Shown piece after piece: positions 1 to 6,468 of a stretch of 11,937 bases of DNA (within the stretch, counting starts at the first letter, position 1; each line of letters opens with the position of its first letter). Both the position numbers and the translations under genes were made by a program. The notes beneath the pieces were generated by a model. The model was given only the letters and a program-made list of their open reading frames with translations, had not been told where the DNA came from and ran no database searches. Where the stretch lies: the NCBI GenBank assembly GCA_004558305.1, contig SFDG01000082.1, positions 1-11,937 on the forward strand. Direction: 5' to 3'. The DNA comes from Phocaeicola plebeius (lineage in GTDB: Bacteria > Bacteroidota > Bacteroidia > Bacteroidales > Bacteroidaceae).

Positions 1-1611
1 GTCATCGAGAACGTCATGGCCAATGAGAAACTGAGCGACGTTGAGAAGAACAGCCTGATTGCTCAGGCGAAGTTCCTGCGCGGAATGGTATTCTTCAACC
101 AGGCTCGCAAGATAGGCCGCTTCGTTCCCATCACCATGGTGTTGGACACCGAGAATCCCGAAGCCGCCAACATCCCGATGACCGCTTCGGTAGCCGAGAG
201 CTACAAGTATGTCATCGAAGACCTGCAGGCAGGTGCTGACGGACTGCCCGCCGAGAACTCTACCGGTCTGCCCACCAAGTGGGCTGCCAAGGTCTTCCTG
301 AGCCGTGCCGCCCTCCAGGCATATGCCTACACGAAGGATGCTTCGTATCTGGACATTGCCATCAGTGCCGCCAATGACTGCGTGAACAACAGCGGCATTT
401 CGTTGGCGACCGACCTGTCTCCGGCCAAGAGCATGTGGAACGAAACCGACCTCTATAATCCTGAAATCCTCTGGGCTTACTACCGTAACAAGGATAATAC
501 GTACGTGTCGAGCTTCGACGAGCTGATGCGTACCTATCCGAACATCTCGACGGATAACGTGCTCAATTCCCAAAGCCCCGTTGCCTTGAAGCAGGCCAAC
601 GGACAGACCTTCGAAGGTTGGGCCATCTATTTCCCCACACAGGACCTGGTGGACCAGTTCCTCGTGACGGACGAACTGACCGGACAGGCACTGCCGTGGT
701 ACGAGACCTCGCAGTATATGAACAATGTGGAGGTACTCGACCCGAAGTCGGTGACCGAAGCCGGACAGGTGGATGCCTATGCCCAGACGAGTGGCGACCA
801 GCGTCGCATTCCCACACCGCAGGACCTGCTGCAGACGAAAGACGGCTATGACACCTTCCTCCGCTATCACAAGCTGAAAGATGGAGCTGCCCGCAACCTG
901 AGCGAGCTGATGTACACGGGACGTGACAAGCGTTTCTATACCACGGTGGTCTATGACGGCTGCACGTGGATGAACGAGAATATCGGATTGAATCTCGGCG
1001 GTAACCTCTCGCAGGGTGTGCGCGACAAGGAAGACGGCGGCTGGTACAACACCGTGACTGGCTACTACTGGCGCAAGAGCAACATCGAGAATCCTGAACC
1101 TCGTGCCTACCACTCGTCGAAGGTGGCGCTCCATTTCAACCTGGCTCGTCTGGGCGAAGCCTATCTGAACCTGGCGGAAGCCTACCTGCTGAAAGGCAAC
1201 ATCTCCGGAGCTGTCACTGCGTTGAATGCTACCCGTACTGCCCATGGCGGTCTGGCTCCTTCGACCGCATCGACCGAAGCGGAAGCCTGGGCCGACTACA
1301 TCCGCGAGCGCAACTGCGAAATGTGTAACGAAGGCGGCGACATCTACTTCAGCTACCTGCGTTGGGGCAAGTACGGAGGCTATGCCAATCATGGTCGTGC
1401 AGCCGGTGGCGTGATTGCCGACCTGGACCGTCCGGCCTACAAGATGGAAATCAGCCGCGACCGCACGCAGCTGCTGGTCGGACAGGTGACCCTGCTGAAC
1501 AGTGCGAACCGCAACTTTACCGACCGTCGTTACCTGTTCCCCATCTATCAGGGCTTCCTCGACACTCGTGCCGCATTCGGACTGGATGCCGTACAGAACG
1601 AAGGATGGTAA
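1..1611 (+). CDS. SusD/RagB-family outer-membrane glycan-binding lipoprotein, 5' truncated
   Basis: The reading frame is open from base 1, so the gene begins upstream; the ATG at 16 is internal. The 536 residues present lack the signal peptide, the lipidated cysteine and probably about the first hundred residues. The segment AKFLRGMVFFNQARKIGRF near the start matches the conserved SusD helix (usually EAxFLRA...YG.vP). The pattern LGEAYLNLAEAYLLKG and the C-terminal end RRYLFPI are also typical of RagB/SusD proteins. Family members sit on the cell surface as a lid on a SusC-type TonB-dependent transporter and capture oligosaccharides for import. The susC partner is expected just upstream, outside the window. 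Downstream lie a small lipoprotein gene (30-bp gap) and a glycoside hydrolase gene, as expected for a polysaccharide-utilisation locus. The ligand cannot be read from sequence; the hydrolase suggests an alpha-linked galactose-type sugar. Confidence 0.93.
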   Translation, partial: VIENVMANEKLSDVEKNSLIAQAKFLRGMVFFNQARKIGRFVPITMVLDTENPEAANIPMTASVAESYKYVIEDLQAGADGLPAENSTGLPTKWAAKVFLSRAALQAYAYTKDASYLDIAISAANDCVNNSGISLATDLSPAKSMWNETDLYNPEILWAYYRNKDNTYVSSFDELMRTYPNISTDNVLNSQSPVALKQANGQTFEGWAIYFPTQDLVDQFLVTDELTGQALPWYETSQYMNNVEVLDPKSVTEAGQVDAYAQTSGDQRRIPTPQDLLQTKDGYDTFLRYHKLKDGAARNLSELMYTGRDKRFYTTVVYDGCTWMNENIGLNLGGNLSQGVRDKEDGGWYNTVTGYYWRKSNIENPEPRAYHSSKVALHFNLARLGEAYLNLAEAYLLKGNISGAVTALNATRTAHGGLAPSTASTEAEAWADYIRERNCEMCNEGGDIYFSYLRWGKYGGYANHGRAAGGVIADLDRPAYKMEISRDRTQLLVGQVTLLNSANRNFTDRRYLFPIYQGFLDTRAAFGLDAVQNEGW

Positions 1612-1641
1612 TTTCTATGAACCTATAAATTTTCAACGATT

Positions 1642-2103
1642 ATGAAAAAGCTAATCAATATTCTCTTTACCCTGCTGCTGGCAGTGGTAGCTACCTCCTG
1701 CTTAGAGAACGGACTGGAGGAACTGGACACCTATACGGACTGTGACATCACGAGCGGGGAAATTTACTGGCGTTACTATGGAACCGACCAGATTCCTGCC
1801 AGTGGCGAAACACAAGTGAAACAGGTCCGCTTGGCCCGTGCGGTGGAAGCGAACAAGGAAACCAATACGTTCTATATCCGTTACGTGACGGGCAATCTGC
1901 CGGCCGACCAGGTCAGCGCGTTCACCACTTCGAAGGTGGTCATCGCTGTCACCATTTCCACAGCCGCCATCATCAAGCCCGTTGACGGATCACCTACACT
2001 CGGAGTTCCCGGCGACTGGAGCAAACCGAACAAGTATGAGGTGACGGCGGCCAACGGCGACAAGAAGGTATGGACCATCGTCGTAGAGCCGTACCAGAAT
2101 TGA
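1642..2103 (+). CDS. Small PUL-associated lipoprotein, DUF5018-like
   Basis: This 153-residue protein has a lipoprotein signal: Lys-Lys at positions 2-3, a hydrophobic core, then a lipobox ATSC with the lipidated cysteine at residue 20. The mature part is short and beta-rich. Its C-terminal half (about residues 88-150) has the pattern of an immunoglobulin-like repeat: AIIKPVDGSP, then GDWSKPNKYEVTAANGDKK and WTIVVEP. This pattern is seen in Bacteroidales proteins labelled DUF5018 or related, and I assign it from memory of the family. The gene starts 30 bp after the SusD-like stop codon and is followed by a hairpin terminator, so it is probably the last gene of the susC/susD transcript. Proteins in this position are usually outer-membrane lipoproteins that may bind glycan; the role here is inferred only from position. 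No catalytic motif is visible. Confidence 0.82.
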   Translation: MKKLINILFTLLLAVVATSCLENGLEELDTYTDCDITSGEIYWRYYGTDQIPASGETQVKQVRLARAVEANKETNTFYIRYVTGNLPADQVSAFTTSKVVIAVTISTAAIIKPVDGSPTLGVPGDWSKPNKYEVTAANGDKKVWTIVVEPYQN

Positions 2104-2156
2104 CAGCATGAAGCTGGTGAACCGTTTTAGCATAACACCTGTCTTTTGACAGCCGG

Positions 2157-2190
2157 AAAGAGGTATTGTGAAATACCTCTTTTCTTGATT
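2157..2190 (+). terminator. Intrinsic terminator after the SusD/lipoprotein genes
   Basis: A perfect 11-bp stem pairs AAAGAGGTATT (2157-2167) with AATACCTCTTT (2172-2182) around the loop GTGA, followed by the T-rich run TCTTGATTATTT. A second small hairpin, CTGTC-TTTT-GACAG (2139-2152), sits just upstream. The position, 54 bp after the lipoprotein stop codon and 69 bp before the hydrolase start, suggests it ends or attenuates the upstream operon transcript before the hydrolase gene. Confidence 0.75.
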
Positions 2191-2195
2191 ATTTA

Positions 2196-2227
2196 CTTGC
2201 ATATTTCACAATTTATTCTTCCCTTTG
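2196..2227 (+). promoter_or_regulatory. Possible Bacteroides-type promoter for the glycoside hydrolase
   Basis: The Bacteroides consensus is TTTG, a 19-21 bp spacer, then TAnnTTTG. Here CTTG (2196-2199) is followed after 20 bp by TCCCTTTG (2220-2227), one mismatch in each element. This would start a short A-rich leader ending at the ATG at 2251. It fits with the terminator just upstream, but the match is weak enough to arise by chance in AT-rich DNA. Confidence 0.35.
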
Positions 2228-2250
2228 TAAAAACAATAAACTATATACGC

Positions 2251-4299
2251 ATGAAAACGAAAATTCAACCGCAGCGACGGGCGTTCTGTACCGTCCTGTT
2301 CAGCCTGTTGGCCGCCGTGCTGCTGCAGGCTCAGGCCGTTCTCTTCCCGCAGCAGCAACAGCCGGGGACGGCGAAAGTGAAAGAAAAGAAAGGTACCTTC
2401 ACCCTTTCCAACCAGTTGTTCACCGCTTCCTTTGTCCGCGAGGGAGACGGTTTGACCTTCGGCGGCTGTCCCGAACTGGGACTGGCAGGGGGTACGCAAC
2501 TGTTCGCCATCCGGCTGGACGATGCCGACAGCACGCTGGTACCGGCATCGAAGATGCAGCTGAAGGAGGTGCGGACGGCTGTGTTGAATGCCGACCCGAA
2601 GGCGGCAAGAGGAGCCTTGCGCTGCAAAGGAGTGGCTGTGGAAGCCCGTTTCTCCTATGGCAGCCTCGACATTGACTGGCGGGCCGTGTTGCGCGACGGC
2701 TCGCACTACCTGCGTACGGAGCTGGAGGTGCAGGCTCGTGCCGATGTGGCGATGCATTCCCTCCTTCCGATGAACTACCGGGTTGCCAAAGGTGCTGCCC
2801 TAGCCAGCGACCGGATTTTTGCCGGACTGGAGACACCGACCGGACTGAACCGGGTAGGGGAGACCACGACGAAAGGTACGGCCCTGCAGGGATGGTGGAG
2901 CCGCCATACGACCTTGCAGCAGGGAAAGACCTGGAGCGTCAGTGCCGTGGTCGGCCTGATGGCACCGGGACAGGCTCGACGCTCCTTCCTGGCCTACAGC
3001 GAGCGCGAACGTGCCGTGCCTTGGCGTGCACTGCCGGTCTATATCTCGTGGTATGAACTGAACATCGACCGCAACAACGACCGCGAGTACACTACGAACA
3101 TGAACGTGGAGCAGTGTACCGAAGTGGTGAAGGAGTGGAAGAAGCAGCTCTACGACAAGTACCAGACCGCCGTGAATGCTTTCGTATGGGACGACGGATG
3201 GGACAGCTACGGTACGTGGACCTTCAACAAGAACTTCCCCAACGGTTTCAGCGAACCCGACAAGGTGGCCCGCGAGATGGGTTCGGGCATCGGTGCCTGG
3301 TTAGGTCCGGTGGGCGGCTACGGCCAGTCCGGCGACTATCGTCGTGGCTACTGGAAAGACCGGGGCGGCATGCAGCTGAGCAACCCTGAATATTATAAGG
3401 TGTTCCTGGATGCCTGTTCCTATATGATTCGGAACTACGACTACCGCTTCTTCAAGTTCGACGGTATCAGTGCCCAGTTCAGTGCCGTGGGTCCCGATCC
3501 CGGTAACCGGGGCGAGGAGAATGCCGAAGCCATCATCAACATCGAGCGCGAGGCCCGCAAGCTGAAGCCCGACCTGTTCATCAACACCACGGTGGGTACC
3601 TGGGCATCGCCTTTCTGGTTCCAGTTCACCGATGCCGTCTGGCGGCAGGAAGCCGACTGGGCGACGATTGGCGACCAAGGCTCCGACCGCGAACGTTGGA
3701 TTACCTACCGCGACCGGCTGGTCTATCAGAACTTCGTGCAGCGGTCGCCGCTCTGTCCCATCAACACGCTGATGACCCACGGCTTCATCCTGACGAAGTG
3801 GGGCGACGTGTCGAAGGACATGGACTACGACGGCATCGTACGCGAACTCCGCTGTGCCTTTGCCTGCGGTTCGGGCATGGTGGAGCTGTACAACGACTTT
3901 GAGCTGATGAACAGCATCAACGGGGGAGCCCTGTGGAAGGACTTGGCCGAGTGCATTGCCTGGCAGCAACGGCAGGCCGATGTGTTGCCCGACATCCACT
4001 GGGTGGGCGGCAATCCTTGGGACGGCAAGCAAGCCAACATCTATGGCTGGGCCGCCTGGAACGGCAAGAAGTCCGTCCTGACCTTGCGCAATCCGGCCAC
4101 GAAAGAACAGACCTTGCGGTTGACCCTGCGCGAGGCGCTTGATATTCCGGCCTATGTCAAAGGCACTGTTACCTTGCAGGATGCTTTCCAGCAAGGCCGT
4201 ATCAGCGGTCTGCCCACCGGTCAGGCGGTCGACATCGACAGGGAGCTGGAACTGACCCTGCCGGGCTCTTCCGTTTTCGTCTATGACGGGAAACAATGA
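2251..4299 (+). CDS. Secreted clan GH-D glycoside hydrolase (GH36/GH27-like, alpha-galactosidase type)
   Basis: The protein has 682 residues from the ATG at 2251. This start gives a clear Sec signal peptide: basic residues 2-10, hydrophobic 12-25, and likely cleavage after AQA (27-29), with no lipobox, so the enzyme is probably periplasmic. An in-frame TTG at 2146 lies inside the terminator region and would bury the signal peptide. Residues about 30-280 look like an N-terminal beta-sandwich and about 285-560 like a (beta/alpha)8 barrel, followed by a C-terminal beta domain. The barrel holds WDDGW (313-317), like the DDGW substrate-binding motif of GH27/GH36, and FFKFDG with Asp404 at the nucleophile position (K-x-D). 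Asp469 in EADW, 65 residues later, is the best acid/base candidate. The family cleaves terminal alpha-galactosides or alpha-GalNAc; raffinose-synthase-like enzymes share the same motifs, so the substrate is uncertain. The context supports glycan degradation with the upstream SusD-like protein. Confidence 0.85.
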   Translation: MKTKIQPQRRAFCTVLFSLLAAVLLQAQAVLFPQQQQPGTAKVKEKKGTFTLSNQLFTASFVREGDGLTFGGCPELGLAGGTQLFAIRLDDADSTLVPASKMQLKEVRTAVLNADPKAARGALRCKGVAVEARFSYGSLDIDWRAVLRDGSHYLRTELEVQARADVAMHSLLPMNYRVAKGAALASDRIFAGLETPTGLNRVGETTTKGTALQGWWSRHTTLQQGKTWSVSAVVGLMAPGQARRSFLAYSERERAVPWRALPVYISWYELNIDRNNDREYTTNMNVEQCTEVVKEWKKQLYDKYQTAVNAFVWDDGWDSYGTWTFNKNFPNGFSEPDKVAREMGSGIGAWLGPVGGYGQSGDYRRGYWKDRGGMQLSNPEYYKVFLDACSYMIRNYDYRFFKFDGISAQFSAVGPDPGNRGEENAEAIINIEREARKLKPDLFINTTVGTWASPFWFQFTDAVWRQEADWATIGDQGSDRERWITYRDRLVYQNFVQRSPLCPINTLMTHGFILTKWGDVSKDMDYDGIVRELRCAFACGSGMVELYNDFELMNSINGGALWKDLAECIAWQQRQADVLPDIHWVGGNPWDGKQANIYGWAAWNGKKSVLTLRNPATKEQTLRLTLREALDIPAYVKGTVTLQDAFQQGRISGLPTGQAVDIDRELELTLPGSSVFVYDGKQ

Positions 4300-4394
4300 G
4301 GAATGAATAATGATGAATGAATAATGATGAATGAATAATGATGAATGAATAATGATGAATGAATAATGATGAATGAATAATGATGAATGATGAA
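4297..4394 (+). repeat. 14-bp tandem repeat array directly at the hydrolase stop codon
   Basis: The unit TGATGAATGAATAA occurs five times without change (4311-4324, 4325-4338, 4339-4352, 4353-4366, 4367-4380). A diverged first copy (4297-4310, TGAGGAATGAATAA) and a diverged last copy (4381-4394) flank them. Each unit is two related 7-mers, TGATGAA and TGAATAA. The first copy begins with the TGA stop codon of the hydrolase gene. The + strand is rich in stop codons in all frames, whereas the complementary strand is open. Such identical short units point to slipped-strand expansion, and copy number may vary between strains. Confidence 0.95.
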
Positions 4395-4419
4395 TGAGGC
4401 TTCCCTCTATTGTCATTTT

Positions 4420-4478
4420 GAATGCAGTGAAGAATCTGTGACGCATTGGTGGATGTATTCAGGTTTTTCACTGCGTTC
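4420..4478. repeat. Imperfect inverted repeat (REP/MITE-like relic or transcript hairpin)
   Basis: GAATGCAGTGAAGAA (4420-4434) pairs with TTTTTCACTGCGTTC (4464-4478). The 15-bp arms differ from perfect pairing at two places, both tolerated as G-T wobbles, and enclose a 29-nt loop. The left arm lies in TGTCATTTTGAATGCAGTGA, which resembles the dispersed TCATTCTGAGCG..GAAGAATCT elements seen between genes in many bacteria; that resemblance is from memory. TTTTAG follows the right arm, so it could also act as a transcription stop for the hydrolase gene. Confidence 0.55.
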
Positions 4479-4576
4479 TTTTAGAGAAACCTTGCGGGGA
4501 ACTTCCATTTAATCTTTTTTAGGGATTGCCCGAAAAAAATATGCCTTTGTCGGTGAGCAGGTAACGTTCTTTTTCC

Positions 4577-4655
4577 TATCTTTGCCCCCAAATAAGCGGA
4601 TATGACAATTGCAATTGAAGACAATTTTAATTTATAACCTAATAATAAAAGAATC
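4577..4655 (+). promoter_or_regulatory. Promoter -7 box and AU-rich leader of the OmpA/TPR lipoprotein gene
   Basis: TATCTTTG at 4577-4584 exactly matches the Bacteroides -7 consensus TAnnTTTG. No clear TTTG is seen 19-21 bp upstream; GTGA at 4553-4556 occupies that place and a TTTG at 4546-4549 is too far away. The expected leader of about 65 nt is very AU-rich and contains a perfect 12-bp palindrome, CAATTGCAATTG (4606-4617), then ACCTAATAATAAAAGAATC before the ATG. It lacks a strong Shine-Dalgarno sequence, as is usual for well-expressed Bacteroides genes. Confidence 0.7.
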
Positions 4656-6332
4656 ATGATTAAGAAGTTGTATTTGCCCTTAGTGGCATTGCTGGTGATT
4701 GCCCTTTCTTCCTGCGGAAAGATGGGTGAATTGTCATCTGACTACTTCACTACTAACCCCGAAGTTCTGGAGGCAGTAGGAGGTAAAGTTCCTGTTACCA
4801 TTACAGGTAAGTTCCCTGAAAAGTATTTCAAGAAAAACGCTACTGTCGAAGTGACTCCGGTCCTGAGATGGAATGGCGGTGAAGCCAAAGGTCAGCCTGC
4901 TTCGTTCCAGGGCGAAAAGGTACAGGGCAACGACCAGACCATTTCCTACAAGATGGGTGGTACTTACACCATGAAGGCTTCTTTCGACTATATCCCCGAC
5001 ATGGCGAAGTCGGAACTCTACCTGGATTTCAAGATCAAGAGAGGTTCCAAGGAATACACCATTCCTTCGGTGAAGATTGCTGACGGTGTCATCGCTACTT
5101 CTGAACTGCCGACTGTCAACTCTGCTAACGCCGCTTTGGCTCCGGATGCCTTCCAGCGCATCATCAAGCAGGCTCAGGAAGCTCAGATCATGTTCTTGAT
5201 CCAGCAGGCTAACCTCCGTGCCAGCGAACTGAAGTCTCAGGACCTGAAGGACTTCCACAAGAAGGTGGTTGAAGTGAACGGCGACACGAAGAACTTCAAG
5301 CTGAACAACATCGAAGTTTCTGCATACGCTTCTCCCGATGGTGGCGTGAAGCTGAACACCGGTCTGGCTGAACAGCGTCAGAACAACACCGAAAAGTACC
5401 TGAACAAGGAACTGAAGAAGGGTAAGATTGATGCTGAAGTAGATACGAAATACACCGCTCAGGACTGGGAAGGTTTCCAGAGCCTGGTTTCTAAGTCGAA
5501 CATCCAGGACAAGGACCTGATTCTCCGCGTTCTGTCTATGTATTCTGATCCCGAACAGCGCGAAACAGAAATCAAGAACATCTCTTCTGTCTACAAGACA
5601 TTGGCTGACGAAATCCTGCCGCAGTTGCGTCGTGCTCGTCTGACTGCCAACTATGACATCATCGGCCGCAGCGACGAAGAAATCAACGAGGCTTTCGATA
5701 CGGATGCTAAGGTATTGAGCGTAGAAGAATTGCTGTATGCCGCTACGCTGACGAACGACAAGGCCCGCCAGCAGGCTATCTACAAGAAGACAACTGAACT
5801 CTTCCCGAACGATTTCCGCGCTTACAACAACCTCGGTATGATGGCTTACGCTGCCGGCGACAAGGCTGCTGCTGAAAACTACTTCAAGCAGGCTGCTGCC
5901 AAGAATGCCAACGCTCCTGAAGTCAACACGAACCTCGGTCTGATCGAACTCGTGAAGGGCAATGTGGCTAACGCTGAAACTTTCTTGAGCAAGTCTACCG
6001 GTGCCAACACCGCCAACGAAGCACTGGGTAACCTCTACATCAAGCAGGGCCAGTACGACCGCGCTGTCAACGCTTTCGCTGACACCAAGACCAACTCGGC
6101 TGCTTTGGCACAGATTCTGGCCAAAGACTACAACAAGGCCAAGAACACACTGGCTGCCGTTCCGGCTCCGGATGCTTACACTGACTATCTGATGGCGATT
6201 GTAGGTGCCCGCACCAACAATGCTGACCTCGTGAAGTCCAGCATGGCGAAGGTAGCTCAGAAGGATGCTGCACTGGCTGCTCACGCTCAGGTAGACCGTG
6301 AATTTGCCAAGTATGCCAACGAAATCAAGTAA
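4656..6332 (+). CDS. OmpA-like/TPR lipoprotein, probably abundant
   Basis: The protein has 558 residues with a lipoprotein signal peptide: Lys3-Lys4, a hydrophobic core, and lipobox LSSC with Cys20 lipidated. Residues about 30-150 look like a beta-rich N-terminal domain. Residues about 210-260 contain VSAYASPDGG (Y224-G229 included) and LAEQR, the pattern of an OmpA-like C-terminal fold (S.YAS..G....N..L...R) that in other proteins contacts peptidoglycan. Residues about 385-480 hold TPR units (YNNLGMMAYAAGDKAAAENY, then NLGLIELVKGNVANAE and LGNLYIKQGQYDRAVNAF). The alanine- and lysine-rich C-terminus continues as helices. Codon use is strongly skewed (GCT, GAA, AAG, AAC, CTG) compared with neighbours, and the gene has its own promoter and terminator; both suggest strong expression. 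A structural or scaffolding role in the cell envelope is inferred. Homologs with this layout appear widespread in Bacteroidales, but their exact function is not known to me. Confidence 0.85.
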   Translation: MIKKLYLPLVALLVIALSSCGKMGELSSDYFTTNPEVLEAVGGKVPVTITGKFPEKYFKKNATVEVTPVLRWNGGEAKGQPASFQGEKVQGNDQTISYKMGGTYTMKASFDYIPDMAKSELYLDFKIKRGSKEYTIPSVKIADGVIATSELPTVNSANAALAPDAFQRIIKQAQEAQIMFLIQQANLRASELKSQDLKDFHKKVVEVNGDTKNFKLNNIEVSAYASPDGGVKLNTGLAEQRQNNTEKYLNKELKKGKIDAEVDTKYTAQDWEGFQSLVSKSNIQDKDLILRVLSMYSDPEQRETEIKNISSVYKTLADEILPQLRRARLTANYDIIGRSDEEINEAFDTDAKVLSVEELLYAATLTNDKARQQAIYKKTTELFPNDFRAYNNLGMMAYAAGDKAAAENYFKQAAAKNANAPEVNTNLGLIELVKGNVANAETFLSKSTGANTANEALGNLYIKQGQYDRAVNAFADTKTNSAALAQILAKDYNKAKNTLAAVPAPDAYTDYLMAIVGARTNNADLVKSSMAKVAQKDAALAAHAQVDREFAKYANEIK

Positions 6333-6373
6333 TTGATTCCCGTATAACGAAAACGGTGGGTTCCCATCGGAAC

Positions 6374-6448
6374 AAAGGCACGGATTGACACTGAGGGCAC
6401 AGCGATTTTGACGATGTGCTTCAGTGTGAATCCGTGCCTTTCTTTTAT
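6374..6448 (+). terminator. Long hairpin terminator after the OmpA/TPR lipoprotein gene
   Basis: Positions 6374-6394 and 6421-6441 form 21-nt arms that pair at 20 positions; the single mismatch is the G of GGATTGACA against the G of TGTGAATCC. Within the 26-nt loop, GCAC (6397-6400) can pair with GTGC (6416-6419) and extend the structure. The 3' arm runs into TTTCTTTTATT. It lies 42 bp after the stop codon and ends less than 30 bp before the next ATG, so it should strongly reduce read-through into the downstream gene. Confidence 0.85.
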
Positions 6449-6468
6449 TCTCATCCTAATTGTACGAT

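Noticed and set aside
2146..2250. In-frame N-terminal extension of the hydrolase from a TTG codon
   Set aside because: It would run through a strong terminator hairpin and place the signal peptide internally. ATG 2251 gives a normal signal peptide.
4297..4394. CRISPR array
   Set aside because: Units are 14 bp, contiguous and without unique spacers, and no cas genes are nearby; it is a simple tandem repeat.
3301..4446. A 381-codon open frame on the - strand starting beyond the tandem array
   Set aside because: Its start is the complement of the 14-bp repeat (repeating His-Ser-Ser-Leu-Phe-Ile peptide) and the rest shadows the hydrolase gene, whose motifs are convincing.
4734..6284. A 516-codon open frame on the - strand across the OmpA/TPR lipoprotein gene
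   Set aside because: It is a mirror of the strongly biased codon use of the + strand gene. Its product has no recognisable domain or signal, and no promoter is seen for it.
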